DNA of 64,000 nt, taken from the NCBI GenBank assembly GCA_030530145.1, contig JAUMVN010000004.1, forward strand, positions 1 through 64,000. Direction: 5' to 3'. The DNA comes from Coriobacteriia bacterium. GTDB taxonomy: Bacteria > Actinomycetota > Coriobacteriia > Coriobacteriales > Atopobiaceae. The notes beneath the pieces are model-generated. The model was given only the letters and a program-made list of their open reading frames with translations, had not been told where the DNA came from and searched no databases. The first letter of the stretch is position 1. Each line of letters opens with the position of its first letter. This document shows positions 8,992-16,769 of the stretch, piece after piece. The position numbers were made by a program, and so were the translations under genes.

Positions 8992-9894
8992 TTACAGGTG
9001 AGCCTCGATCCAGGTGGCGACGCCGTCGTCGAAGACCGAATCGGTGATGTCGTCGGCCACGGCCTTGACCTCGGGGCTTGCGTTGCCCATGGCCACGAAG
9101 GTGAGCTCGCGCCCGGTCATCGAGAGGTCGTTGCCGGAGTCACCGAACGCGACGGCGCGGGCCGGGTCGATGCCGAGGCGGCGGCAGAGCTCGGTCGTGG
9201 CGTCTCCCTTGGAGGCTGCGGCGCTCGTGAGCTCGAAGTTGATGGCGTTCAGGCGCGCGATGCCGACGCCGCCGAGCGCCTCGAGGCGCGCCACGAGCTC
9301 GTCTGCCGCTTCGGGGGTGGGGACTTTGCAGTCGACCTTGTCGAGCTGCTCGTCCGGTCGGGCGCGGAACGCCTCGACGGCAGAATCGACCGCGATGCCG
9401 CCGAAGGAGCTCAGGAGCTTGTCGATGGGGTTGTCGGGCAGCTGCTCGCCGACTTCCGCAGACTGCTTCTTGAAGTCGGACGCCATGTGGGTGAGGTGGC
9501 GGCGCTCCATGAGCGAGGCGCGGTTCGTGTGGATGCTCGCGCTGCCGCCGAGCTCGTCGAGGCAACGGAGGACCTCCTCCGCGAGCTCGCGCGAGAACCC
9601 GTGGGCGAAGTCGAGGTCGGAGCGGCGGTATCCCGAGACGCGCGTCCCGTTGCAGGTGATGGCCCAGTCCATCCAGGGGGCGGCGGGAATCTGCTGCCCG
9701 AGCATCCACGCGGGGCGGCCCGATGCGACGGCGATGGCGACGCCTGCGTCGTGGGCAGCCTGGAACGCGGAGCAGACGCGCGGGCTGATGACCTGGTTCG
9801 TCGGCGTGCCGAAGACGGTGCCGTCGAGGTCGAAGGCGATAAGGTCGAAGTTGCGGTCGGCGTGGGCGACGGTCGCCTGGTCGGGTGTGCTCAA
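8992..9894 (-). CDS. HAD superfamily (Cof-type) phosphatase
   Basis: 300 residues. Motif I FDLDGTVFG near residue 20, motif II in VASGR, a Cof-type C2 cap (about residues 95-200), Lys of motif III in ASKGDA and motif IV GDSGNDLSM. Such proteins hydrolyse sugar phosphates, FMN or PLP in the cytoplasm; the substrate cannot be told. It starts at TTG 9894, supported by AAGGAG eight bases upstream and MSTPDQ in frame. It lies downstream of a decayed regulator (10050-10259) and is transcribed towards the DUF2975/XRE pair. Confidence 0.88.
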   Translation of the reverse strand: MSTPDQATVAHADRNFDLIAFDLDGTVFGTPTNQVISPRVCSAFQAAHDAGVAIAVASGRPAWMLGQQIPAAPWMDWAITCNGTRVSGYRRSDLDFAHGFSRELAEEVLRCLDELGGSASIHTNRASLMERRHLTHMASDFKKQSAEVGEQLPDNPIDKLLSSFGGIAVDSAVEAFRARPDEQLDKVDCKVPTPEAADELVARLEALGGVGIARLNAINFELTSAAASKGDATTELCRRLGIDPARAVAFGDSGNDLSMTGRELTFVAMGNASPEVKAVADDITDSVFDDGVATWIEAHL

Positions 9895-10049
9895 GTGCGG
9901 GACTCCTTCTGCGCGTGTTTTCCGCAGTCGATTATGCCGCGCGCGCGTAAGCCGCGGCCACGGCGCCCGTCAACCCGGCGAAAGTTTTCAGATTTGGGTT
10001 TCGCGCAAGGTCGGGGCCGGTAAGGGTTTATTGCTCGCCAAACGGCGAC

Positions 10050-10259
10050 CTCGCCGGTGCAGCGGGCAAGAAGGGCCTCGCGGTCGAGGATCTCGACCCA
10101 GCCGCGGTGCGTGGTCACGACGCCGGCCTCGGCGAGCTTGCCCATGAGGCGCGCGGCGCTCACGCGCTGTGCTCGAGGTGGTGCCACCTCGGCGAGAAAT
10201 GCCTCGATGTGGTGCGAAAACCCATAGAATAACGCTCCAGGTGGTGCTTTGAACACCAC
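10050..10259 (-). pseudogene. Remnant of a Crp/Fnr-type regulator (C-terminal helix-turn-helix)
   Basis: The minus-strand reading frame contains IEAFLAEVAPP, RVSAARLMGKLAEAGVVTT and HRGWVEILDREALLARC. The last parts copy the recognition helix and the wing (rGri-ILDreaL) of Crp/Fnr C-termini, but the cyclic-nucleotide domain is absent and the frame begins next to a hairpin. After residue 70 the frame turns into Arg-rich noise up to 9891. I read it as the tail of a lost regulator gene. The 398-bp gap 9895-10292 holds nothing else but the terminator at 10233-10267. Confidence 0.5.
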
Positions 10260-10267
10260 CTGGAGCG
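10233..10267 (-). terminator. Terminator hairpin after the SDR gene
   Basis: Perfect 14-bp arms 10233-10246 and 10254-10267 with a 7-base loop. It starts 26 bases past the SDR stop (10293) on the minus strand and is followed by TTATTCTATG. Confidence 0.75.
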
Positions 10268-10292
10268 CTTTACGGTTCTGGGACGAGGGTCG

Positions 10293-11117
10293 TTATCGTC
10301 TTGCTGGCACCGAGGGACCCTCTCGCAACGTGAAGAGAAGGTCCTGTGCGCGCAGCATGACTTCGCTCGGAAGGACCTTGGAGAGCGCGTAGGCCGCGCG
10401 CATGTCGGCGGAGGTGATGCAGACGGCGCGGCCCTTCTTTGCGGCGGCGATGCCGCGGGAGACGGCGCGGCCCACGTCCTCGAAGCCGATGCTCGTCATG
10501 CGGCGGACGGCCTGGGGCTCGCCTGCATGATCGAGGAAGTGCGTGTCCATGAACTTGGGGCAGAGCGCCGTGGCGTGGATACCGGTGCCGCGCAGCTCGT
10601 AGTCGAGCGTGCGCGTGAGGTCGAAGACGAAGCTCTTGGTCGCGCAGTAGACGGAGAGCTCGGGCTGCGGCATGAGGCCCGCGACCGAGGCGAGGTTGAC
10701 GATGCGCGAGCCGGACCCCATGTAGGGGAGGGCGGCGGAGATAAGCGCCGTGAGCGCGACGCAATTGAGGCGCACCATGGCCACGTTCTCCTCGCGCCCG
10801 ATGTCCCAAAGGCGCCCGAAGCGACCGAAGCCGGCGGAGTTGACGAGCCAGGTGACCTGGGCGTCGTTCTCGTCGGCAAGGGCGCTGGCAAGAAGGTCTA
10901 CGGAAGCGTCGTCGGTGAGGTCCAAGGGGAAGACGCGGGTGGCGTGCGCGCACGCCGCGGCGACTTCGACGAGGCGGTCGGCCGACCGCGCGACGAGCCA
11001 CAGCTCGTCGATCTCGCCGCCCGCGCCTGCGTCGAGCTGACGGGCGAACTCGCGCCCCACGCCCGAGGACGCGCCCGTGATAATGGCGATTTTCTTCTTG
11101 CCGTCGATGCCGCCCAT
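10293..11117 (-). CDS. Short-chain dehydrogenase/reductase
   Basis: 274 residues. Rossmann motif TGASSGVG near the N-terminus (residues 13-20) for NAD(P)H, NSAG motif, catalytic Ser in NLASVAG and YCATK (Tyr-x-x-x-Lys). The pattern resembles the DltE/YqjQ-like SDRs acting on small lipophilic or sugar substrates, but the substrate is not predictable. ATG 11117 has GGGAGAG upstream; a longer frame to 11171 lacks one. Monocistronic, ended by the hairpin at 10233-10267. Confidence 0.88.
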   Translation of the reverse strand: MGGIDGKKKIAIITGASSGVGREFARQLDAGAGGEIDELWLVARSADRLVEVAAACAHATRVFPLDLTDDASVDLLASALADENDAQVTWLVNSAGFGRFGRLWDIGREENVAMVRLNCVALTALISAALPYMGSGSRIVNLASVAGLMPQPELSVYCATKSFVFDLTRTLDYELRGTGIHATALCPKFMDTHFLDHAGEPQAVRRMTSIGFEDVGRAVSRGIAAAKKGRAVCITSADMRAAYALSKVLPSEVMLRAQDLLFTLREGPSVPARR

Positions 11118-11218
11118 GTTTCTCTCCCGCCTGCTCGTCATCCCAACAGAAAGGCGCCCCGCGCTGAGCACGAGGCGCCTTCGATGGTAGCGCCTCCGCC
11201 CCGCCCCGCTCCTTCTCC

Positions 11219-11247
11219 CTCAAGTTCGGAAGGCTTCCAAACTTGAG
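11219..11247. repeat. Dyad AGTTyGGAAGsCTTCCrAACT, copy 1
   Basis: 29-base imperfect palindrome with CTCAAGTT and AACTTGAG at the ends and GGAAGGCTTCC at the centre. A related half-motif (GAGAAGCCTTCTGAACTC) follows at once, and a second complete copy lies at 11319-11353. May be a terminator or a protein-binding site between the envelope operon and the SDR. Confidence 0.65.
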
Positions 11248-11296
11248 AAGCCTTCTGAACTCTAGTTGGATAACGTATATTAGCAGGTAAGAAGGT

Positions 11297-11318
11297 CGAC
11301 CAGGATTCGCACCTGGTC
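11297..11318 (-). other. tRNA T-arm-like stem-loop (no tRNA found)
   Basis: Minus strand: CCAGG-TGCGAAT-CCTGG, a 5-bp stem with a 7-base loop that resembles a T-arm. No acceptor stem, D-arm or anticodon arm can be built around it. It lies between the two dyads at 11219 and 11319. A tRNA fragment left by a lost mobile element is possible but unproved. Confidence 0.25.
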
Positions 11319-11353
11319 CCCTCCGAGTTTGGAAGGCTTCCGAACTTGGAGGG
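11319..11353. repeat. Dyad copy 2, downstream of the envelope operon
   Basis: 35-base imperfect palindrome (CCCTCCgAGTTTGGAAG / CTTCCGAACTTGGAGGG) sharing the central 20 bases or so with copy 1. It starts 18 bases after the last stop of the minus-strand operon and could be its terminator. Confidence 0.65.
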
Positions 11354-11370
11354 GGAGGCGGGGATTAGCC

Positions 11371-11463
11371 TCAGGACAGAACGGAGTTGTTCAACCAGAA
11401 GAAAACGATGATGGCGACGATGGCGACCACGATGATCGCGACGGCTTTGCCCGAGAGTTTCAT
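11371..11463 (-). CDS. 30-residue single-span membrane peptide
   Basis: MKLSGKA, then a hydrophobic run rich in Val, Ile and Ala (about residues 8-24), and the ending LNNSVLS. This is one membrane helix with a positive N-terminus. Eight bases separate it from the stop of the DUF4230 gene (11472), so translation is probably coupled; the RBS (AGGGG) is weak. As the last gene of a surface-protein operon it may be a real small subunit. No homologue is recognised. Confidence 0.5.
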   Translation of the reverse strand: MKLSGKAVAIIVVAIVAIIVFFWLNNSVLS

Positions 11464-11471
11464 TTCGGCCC

Positions 11472-12143
11472 CTATTCCGTCGCCTCGCGCCAGTTGAACT
11501 CAATCGCGTAGGAATCGCCGAGCGCCGAGTTGAACATGTTCCGAATGTTGTCCTCGGTGTTTTGCTTTGCCTCGTCGTAGATGCCGCCCTCGACGATCTC
11601 CTCCTCGCTTTTCTCGACGCACTTACGTATGAACGCGTCGACGTCCTCGACGTGGATCGGGTTGAGAAGATTGTTGTTCTCCTCAAGCACGCCTGACTTA
11701 TCCATGTCGGGCGTGTTCGAGATGATGTAAGGCTGGTCAAGCGCGATCGTGATGGTCCTGCCGTCCGTAGAGGTGTCGTAGCTTGCCTTCGATAGATCGA
11801 CGCCGACCTTGATGGTGCCGCAGTAGCGGTACCAGAAGCTGTTCTCGGTAAAGGGAATGTGGATGATGTCGAACAGCGTGTTGTCGTCGACGGACTTGTC
11901 CACGATCGAGTATTGCTGCGTGGCGCTCACCATCTCGTTGCTCGACACGATGCGCGAGAACACGATTGACGGGCTGAGCGTGTTCGCCTGACGGTAGCGC
12001 TGCTCGCCGGCGTGGAAGAGGCTCGAGATGCCCACGATGCCCACGACCAGGCCCACGACGATGCCGTAGACAAGAATCTTCGGTTTGGTCAGAAAGAAGC
12101 TGAGCTTCTTGTTCATGAGTGCCTTGGTTTTACTTGAATCCAT
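11472..12143 (-). CDS. DUF4230 family membrane-anchored protein
   Basis: 223 residues. One membrane segment near residues 27-45 (LVYGIVVGLVVGIVGISSL), then an extracytoplasmic domain in which TIKVGVDLSKASYDTS and ITIALDQPYIISNTPD match the DUF4230 pattern (aGiDlsk ... i.LP.p.I). Function unknown. RBS GAGGAGC before ATG 12143. Third structural gene of the minus-strand operon that follows merR. Confidence 0.75.
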   Translation of the reverse strand: MDSSKTKALMNKKLSFFLTKPKILVYGIVVGLVVGIVGISSLFHAGEQRYRQANTLSPSIVFSRIVSSNEMVSATQQYSIVDKSVDDNTLFDIIHIPFTENSFWYRYCGTIKVGVDLSKASYDTSTDGRTITIALDQPYIISNTPDMDKSGVLEENNNLLNPIHVEDVDAFIRKCVEKSEEEIVEGGIYDEAKQNTEDNIRNMFNSALGDSYAIEFNWREATE

Positions 12144-12174
12144 GATGCTCCTCGCTTTGATAATCTTGCTCTGC

Positions 12175-12885
12175 CTAGGCTACGGTGACCCCGCCGATGG
12201 CTTGCATGATGAAGTCGCTGCCGGTATCGAAGGCGATATCTTTTGCAGCCTCACCGACGTCACCGTTGTCGAAAATGGCGATCGCGGTGCTTGCGGCCAT
12301 CAACGCTATGTGCGCTTGGTTCGCGGTGATGGCGCCCGCGGTTGGGCCCGTGCAGGCTACGAGCGCGGTCACCGGCGCTCCGCCGGTGACGCACAGGATG
12401 GTCACACTGATGAGAATCACGCCGGTCCCCACAAGGGCAACTTTCGTGACTTGGTCAAAGGTGTCGTCGAAATCGTCGACGGCGTGACAGACCGTCTTGC
12501 CGTTCTCGTCGATGTCGAAGACGTACTTCTGGTCGCCGAACCTCGCCTCGAGCTCGCCGAGCGTGCTGCCGAAGAACTTGGTCTCCTTGGAGTTGAACGA
12601 GTACTGCTCGATGTACTCCTTAGAAAGATAAACGGCCTTAACCTCCTGGACTTCGAGCTGCTGTGTGTTGCCGTTCTTGTCGAGGTCGTCGACGATGAGG
12701 TCGTAGACGCTGTCCTGCAGGTTCGCCACGAAGCCCGCGTCCGAGATCTTTCGGTTGTCCTCGGTTGTTTGGGTGGTTTCCTGCGTCGACGGCTCCTCGC
12801 CGGTGGTCGAGCTCTGTGCGGGAATCCCGCAGCCCTGAAGAACGAGCGCGAAGCAGAGGGGGAAGGCAACGAGCTTATTCTTCAT
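12175..12885 (-). CDS. Lipoprotein of unknown function
   Basis: 236 residues. Type II signal peptide with lipobox LQGC (Cys at about residue 19), then a Ser/Thr/Glu-rich linker and a soluble part including LIVDDLDKNGNTQQLEV. A long Gly/Ala/Val/Ile-rich stretch follows (about 145-230: VALVGTGVILISVTILCV and on) that may insert in the membrane; this glycine-rich tail resembles bacteriocin or glycine-zipper segments, without clear homology. Its ATG overlaps the end of the upstream gene by 11 bases, with AGGAG inside it, so the two are translationally coupled. Confidence 0.7.
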   Translation of the reverse strand: MKNKLVAFPLCFALVLQGCGIPAQSSTTGEEPSTQETTQTTEDNRKISDAGFVANLQDSVYDLIVDDLDKNGNTQQLEVQEVKAVYLSKEYIEQYSFNSKETKFFGSTLGELEARFGDQKYVFDIDENGKTVCHAVDDFDDTFDQVTKVALVGTGVILISVTILCVTGGAPVTALVACTGPTAGAITANQAHIALMAASTAIAIFDNGDVGEAAKDIAFDTGSDFIMQAIGGVTVA

Positions 12886-14125
12886 CCGTGATCTCCTTGC
12901 TCTCCGAAGGCGCTACGGCCGTTTCTGTTTGCTTCAGGTGCTTGGCGGCGATAAAGGCCACTGCGGCGATGACGACTAGGACAACGATGACGGGCAGGAT
13001 GGGGAGGCCGCCGCCCTTCTCTTCGGTTGCAGCTTCCGCGGCCGTGCTCTCTGTCGAGGCCTCTTGGGTCTCCGCTTGCGGCCAGACGATCGTGCCGTCC
13101 TCGGCGACCGTGGCTCCCTGGGTAAGCATGTCCTGGATCTGCTCAAGCGTGTAACCGGTAATGGCATAGGCCTTGAGCAGCGGATCGTTGCCAACATAGA
13201 CGATCTTCTCGGTCGTCTGGTTGGTGCTCGGGTTGGTTGCGGTGATGGTATAGATGCCGGGGTCCGTGTACGCCTTGCCGTCGCTTGCCGGCTCGTTCGA
13301 GCGAACGTCAACGAGCTCGCTGCCGTTGTCGGAAAGAACCGAGCGCTTCACGTAGATGTTCAGGTAGTGTGACTTGGCGAAATCGACGGTGAAACCGTTC
13401 TCGGTCACGGCGCTGTTGGTGAGCTCGGATCCGGTGCTGGAGTCGAGAAGGAACACCATGGCGTCGCCGTTGCGGACCGAGAACTTGAAGCGAATGGTGT
13501 AGTTGCTGTACTCGGGAAGGATGGAGAGGCTTGGGATCGGGCCGAAGCCGGGGGTCTGGCGGGCGTCGTTCTTGACCTCGTAATCGAGCGCCACCTCGTA
13601 GTCGCCCTCGGCGAATGAAGACACGTCCGTCTCTGCGCCCAGCTCAAGGCCCGCAAGGTAGTTCACATAGACCTGCGGGGCGGACTCGTCGTTCGTGTAG
13701 TCGATCTGCTTGATGATAAGCGCGCCGCGGCCAAGCCCTGTGTCCGATTTGGTGGTGCCGAAGCGCTGGTCGTAGCCGTTCTTGTCGTCGTTGATGGTGA
13801 GGGCGCTGTTGCCGTTGAGGCAATCGATGTCCTGGTCGAGGCGGAACTTCAGCTTGATATCGTCGCCCGTGGTCTTAAGGAAGGTCACTTGGCCGTCCTC
13901 GCGTTGCACGGTGGTGAAGCCCGTGGCATAGAAGCGCCCGAGGCTCCAACCGTAGTGGGCGTCCTTCTCGGTGAGGGCATCGCTGTTCGCGTAGCCGGTG
14001 TCGGTGCCTGCATTGACGGTCGAGCCGAGGTAGTACACCTGCTCCTCCGCAAGGGCGGCGGCGGGGGAGAAGAGCGCGGCGAGTAAGGCCGCTGCCAGAA
14101 GGAGCTTTCGTGCGGGTCCATGCAT
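12875..14125 (-). CDS. Secreted, membrane-anchored surface protein of unknown function
   Basis: 416 residues from ATG 14125 (AAGAAGG upstream). Signal peptide MHGPARKLLLAAALLAALF with an ALA-type cleavage site, a large extracellular region (about 30-360) rich in Asp/Thr/Asn and beta-type sequence, one C-terminal membrane segment (ILPVIVVLVVIAAVAFIAA, about 375-395) and a short charged tail. No family recognised. First gene after merR (28-base gap), coupled to the lipoprotein downstream. Confidence 0.75.
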   Translation of the reverse strand: MHGPARKLLLAAALLAALFSPAAALAEEQVYYLGSTVNAGTDTGYANSDALTEKDAHYGWSLGRFYATGFTTVQREDGQVTFLKTTGDDIKLKFRLDQDIDCLNGNSALTINDDKNGYDQRFGTTKSDTGLGRGALIIKQIDYTNDESAPQVYVNYLAGLELGAETDVSSFAEGDYEVALDYEVKNDARQTPGFGPIPSLSILPEYSNYTIRFKFSVRNGDAMVFLLDSSTGSELTNSAVTENGFTVDFAKSHYLNIYVKRSVLSDNGSELVDVRSNEPASDGKAYTDPGIYTITATNPSTNQTTEKIVYVGNDPLLKAYAITGYTLEQIQDMLTQGATVAEDGTIVWPQAETQEASTESTAAEAATEEKGGGLPILPVIVVLVVIAAVAFIAAKHLKQTETAVAPSESKEITDEE

Positions 14126-14153
14126 GGTGTTTACCTTCTTTCCTGGAAAGGTT

Positions 14154-14735
14154 TCAAAGCTGGTCTTGGATGCGTACGCGCAGGCGGTCGGCGGCACCGG
14201 GGTCGTGCGCGAGGTCGATTGCGAGGGCGAGGCCGGGGTCGTCGAGGGCCTCGACGGCGGCTTTGAGCGTGTGCTCGTTCGCGGGAAGAGCTGCGTCCGC
14301 AGTGCCGAGGGCCGTGTCGATAAGCTCGGGCGCGATGCGTTGCCCGACGATCTGCTCGAGGTCCTCGTCGCCTTTGCCGTTCACGGCGAGGAGCGCTTTT
14401 GCGCCGAGCAGCAGTGTCTCGAGCTGCTCGATCCGCTCGGCGGTGCGCTCCGCGTAATCGCGCAGCAGCTCGGCGTCCGTCTTGCCGCCGTCCTCGGCCT
14501 GTTCGAGCGCGCGCCTCGCCTCGGGCAGGCTCATGCCGTCGGCCTTCATGCGCGCGACGATGAAGAGGCGCGCGAGGTCGTCGGCGGTGTAAGTGCGCCG
14601 GCCCCACTTGCTGTCCTCGGGCGAGAGGATGCCGACGCCGCCCTTGCCTTCGTAGCAGCAACGCTGGATGTCTCGCCGAGACAGCCCGATAAGCGCTTCT
14701 ACCTGTGAAATCGTCCAGCCTTGTTGCGACGCCAT
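14154..14735 (-). CDS. MerR family regulator
   Basis: 193 residues. N-terminal winged helix: WTISQVEALIGLSRRDIQRCCYEGKGG, then WGRRTYTADDLARLFIVARMKADGMSLPEARRAL, the MerR pattern; a long dimerisation helix with ERIEQLETLLLGAKALL follows. The C-terminal half has no Cys metal site and may sense an organic ligand. It is first in the operon with the surface protein, lipoprotein and DUF4230 genes, which it probably controls. Start ATG 14735 with GGGGGTGAGGG upstream. Confidence 0.85.
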   Translation of the reverse strand: MASQQGWTISQVEALIGLSRRDIQRCCYEGKGGVGILSPEDSKWGRRTYTADDLARLFIVARMKADGMSLPEARRALEQAEDGGKTDAELLRDYAERTAERIEQLETLLLGAKALLAVNGKGDEDLEQIVGQRIAPELIDTALGTADAALPANEHTLKAAVEALDDPGLALAIDLAHDPGAADRLRVRIQDQL

Positions 14736-14763
14736 GCCCTCACCCCCTTTTCATAAACCTTTT

Positions 14764-14782
14764 CTGTTCAACCGTTGAACAG
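14764..14782 (-). promoter_or_regulatory. Dyad upstream of merR
   Basis: CTGTTCAAC-C-GTTGAACAG, 9-bp perfect arms around one base, 29 bases before the merR start; a good autoregulatory operator candidate. A second small hairpin (CCGTGCG-TT-CGCACGG, 14786-14801) follows. Confidence 0.55.
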
Positions 14783-14935
14783 CAACCGTGCGTTCGCACG
14801 GCGCCGCTACAAGAGGGGATGCGGGATTCGCGTGCCGGCGGTCTAGGCACGGAGCGGGGTGAAAGGGGTGTGTGTGTGGGGCGCCTGTCGGAGACCAGCC
14901 CATCGGAATACAGCCTAGGCAAACACTTGTATGGG

Positions 14936-14944
14936 TGGTATAAT
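14936..14944 (+). promoter_or_regulatory. Extended -10 promoter of higBA
   Basis: TGG-TATAAT (TATAAT at 14939-14944), an extended -10 without a good -35. It would give a leader of about 70 bases before higB. The rest of 14736-15020 holds the merR operator and no gene. Confidence 0.6.
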
Positions 14945-15020
14945 AGAACAAAGGTTTCTAGCAATGGAAAGAAGGAAATAACTATAGTCACGCTTGACGA
15001 TAGTAATGCGAGGCGATACT

Positions 15021-15302
15021 ATGATTGCAAGTTACCGTAATGCCAACACGTACAATCTCGCCCATGGAATTAGGGTCACGGAGTTCTTGCCATTCGAACG
15101 CATTGCGCTTCGTAAGATTCGACAGCTTCAGGCCGCGTCGTGCCTCAGCGATCTTCGCGTGCCCCCTGGGAACCGCCTCGAGTTGCTCAAGGGCGACAGG
15201 GATGGGCAATACAGTATTCGCGTTAATGACCGCTATCGCGTGTGCTTTGAGTGGGAGGATGGCTTCGCGAGCAACGTCGAGATTGTCGATTATCACAAGT
15301 GA
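15021..15302 (+). CDS. higB: HigB-type toxin (RelE/ParE superfamily)
   Basis: 93 residues from ATG 15021. Family marks are the basic helix ALRKIRQLQAASCLSDL, PPGNRLELLKGDRDGQYSIRVND and YRVCFEWEDG near the C-terminus, the layout of HigB ribosome-dependent mRNA interferases. It lies just before higA with a 9-base gap: toxin-first order, as in higBA loci. A longer in-frame start at 14994 is possible but has no RBS. Confidence 0.88.
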   Translation: MIASYRNANTYNLAHGIRVTEFLPFERIALRKIRQLQAASCLSDLRVPPGNRLELLKGDRDGQYSIRVNDRYRVCFEWEDGFASNVEIVDYHK

Positions 15303-15311
15303 GGTGTGATT

Positions 15312-15620
15312 ATGAATACACGCATTACGCCCGTTACTCCAGGAGAGCTCCTTAAGGAAGAGTTTCTCGAGCCTATGGGCATCACTCAGTATCGCCTGGC
15401 CAAGGAAACGGGCATCCCGGCGCAGCGCATCGGTCAGATTGTGCTCGGAAATCGAAGGGTGACGGCGGATACCGACTTGCGTCTATGCAGGTTCTTCGGA
15501 CTTGCGGATGGGTATTGGCTGCGTGCCCAGGCCGCTTATGACACGGACGTGGCCAAGCGTGAGCTGGCATCCGAGCTCGCCAAGATTCGGCCTTGGGATA
15601 GTGCTGTGGCCGCGCTCTAG
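15312..15620 (+). CDS. higA: HigA-type antitoxin (XRE family)
   Basis: 102 residues. Typical VapI/HigA start (ITPVTPGELLKEEFLEPMGI), helix-turn-helix YRLAKETGIPAQRIGQIVLGNRR and the ending FGLADGYWLRAQAAYD. It neutralises HigB and represses the operon. ATG 15312 chosen because GAGGTG lies seven bases upstream; GTG 15306 is the alternative. Confidence 0.9.
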   Translation: MNTRITPVTPGELLKEEFLEPMGITQYRLAKETGIPAQRIGQIVLGNRRVTADTDLRLCRFFGLADGYWLRAQAAYDTDVAKRELASELAKIRPWDSAVAAL

Positions 15621-15642
15621 CCCGCGATGCCGAACGCCCTTC

Positions 15643-16578
15643 TTATAGCAGCACCTGGTTGCGCAACGGCTCGCCGGCCGCCAGGTGTGCGAGGTTCTCG
15701 GCGGCGATGCCCACGATGTTGTCGAGCGTCACGGGCAGGTGATAGAAGCCGCTGATGTGGGGCGTGAGCAGCAGGTTCGGCGCGTCCCAGAGCGCGTCGC
15801 CGGCGGGCAGGGGCTCCGGCGAGCACACGTCGAGCGCCGCTCCCGCAAGGTGCCCCGACTCGAGCGCGGCGATAAGGGCCGCCTGGTCGACGAGGCTGCC
15901 GCGCCCGGCGTTGCCGAAGTAGGCGCCCGGCTTCATCGCGGCGAAGAACGCGCTGTCGGCGAGGCCGGTCGTCTCGGGCGTGCTCGGGAGCACGGAGCAG
16001 ACGACGTCCGCCTGGGGCAGCAGCTCGGCGAGCTCGTCCATGGTCGCCATGCGCTCGAACGGCGCCTCGGCGGCGACCGCACGCCTCCGCAAGCCCGTCA
16101 CGCGCGCGCCGACCGCGGCGAAGAGCCCCGCCAGGTGCGTGCCGATGTCGCCCGCGCCGAGCACGAGGACGTTGGCGCCGGCGGGCGTGGCCACCTCGCC
16201 GAGGTCGCCCCACTCGTGGGCCCGCTGCAGGTCGCGGTACCCGTGGAGCTTCTTCATAAGGCAGAGCACGCTCGTAAAGAGATGCTCCGAGACGGCCTGG
16301 CCGTAGGCGCCGGTCGCGCAGCACAGGGCGCATCCCGTGGGCACGATTCCGGGCGCGGCGTATCGGTCGTAGCCGGCGGAGTTGAGCTGCAGCAGGCGCA
16401 GCTCGCCCGCCTCGCGCAGGAGCTCGGTGCGCACGTTGCCGAAGACGACGTCGGCCTTGGCCACAAGCTCCTCGTCGACGGCCTCAGGTGAGGAATACGT
16501 GAAGGCGGCTCCGGGCGCCGCGGCCTCGAGGCGCTTCTTCTGATCGTCGTTTACCGGCGGCAATACCAGGACGTTCAT
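15643..16578 (-). CDS. D-2-hydroxyacid dehydrogenase
   Basis: 311 residues. NAD(P)-binding GAGDIGTHLA near residue 140; catalytic Arg in NAGRGSLVD, Glu in CSPEPLP and His in TPHISG, the three residues of the family, all present. It reduces or oxidises 2-keto acids or D-2-hydroxy acids; the substrate is not predictable. GGGAGGAACC precedes ATG 16578. Convergent with higBA. Confidence 0.9.
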   Translation of the reverse strand: MNVLVLPPVNDDQKKRLEAAAPGAAFTYSSPEAVDEELVAKADVVFGNVRTELLREAGELRLLQLNSAGYDRYAAPGIVPTGCALCCATGAYGQAVSEHLFTSVLCLMKKLHGYRDLQRAHEWGDLGEVATPAGANVLVLGAGDIGTHLAGLFAAVGARVTGLRRRAVAAEAPFERMATMDELAELLPQADVVCSVLPSTPETTGLADSAFFAAMKPGAYFGNAGRGSLVDQAALIAALESGHLAGAALDVCSPEPLPAGDALWDAPNLLLTPHISGFYHLPVTLDNIVGIAAENLAHLAAGEPLRNQVLL

Positions 16579-16769
16579 GGTTCCTCCCGAATGCGCTCGC
16601 GTTTATGCGCCGTTGTGTCCGGCCCGTTGCGAAGGATCGTTAATATGCGGCCACCGCCTGCGCGCCGTGCCGCTCTTGGGCATGATGGTACTCGATGCGT
16701 TCGCGCTGTCCACGCGTCGTCACGTTTCCGGCGAAAGGTCCTTCTCGCTTGCTCCGACTCCTGCGCTTC

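Noticed and set aside
11281-11353. A tRNA gene
   Set aside because: Only a T-arm-like stem-loop with a G in place of the invariant second T of the loop; acceptor, D and anticodon arms cannot be formed.
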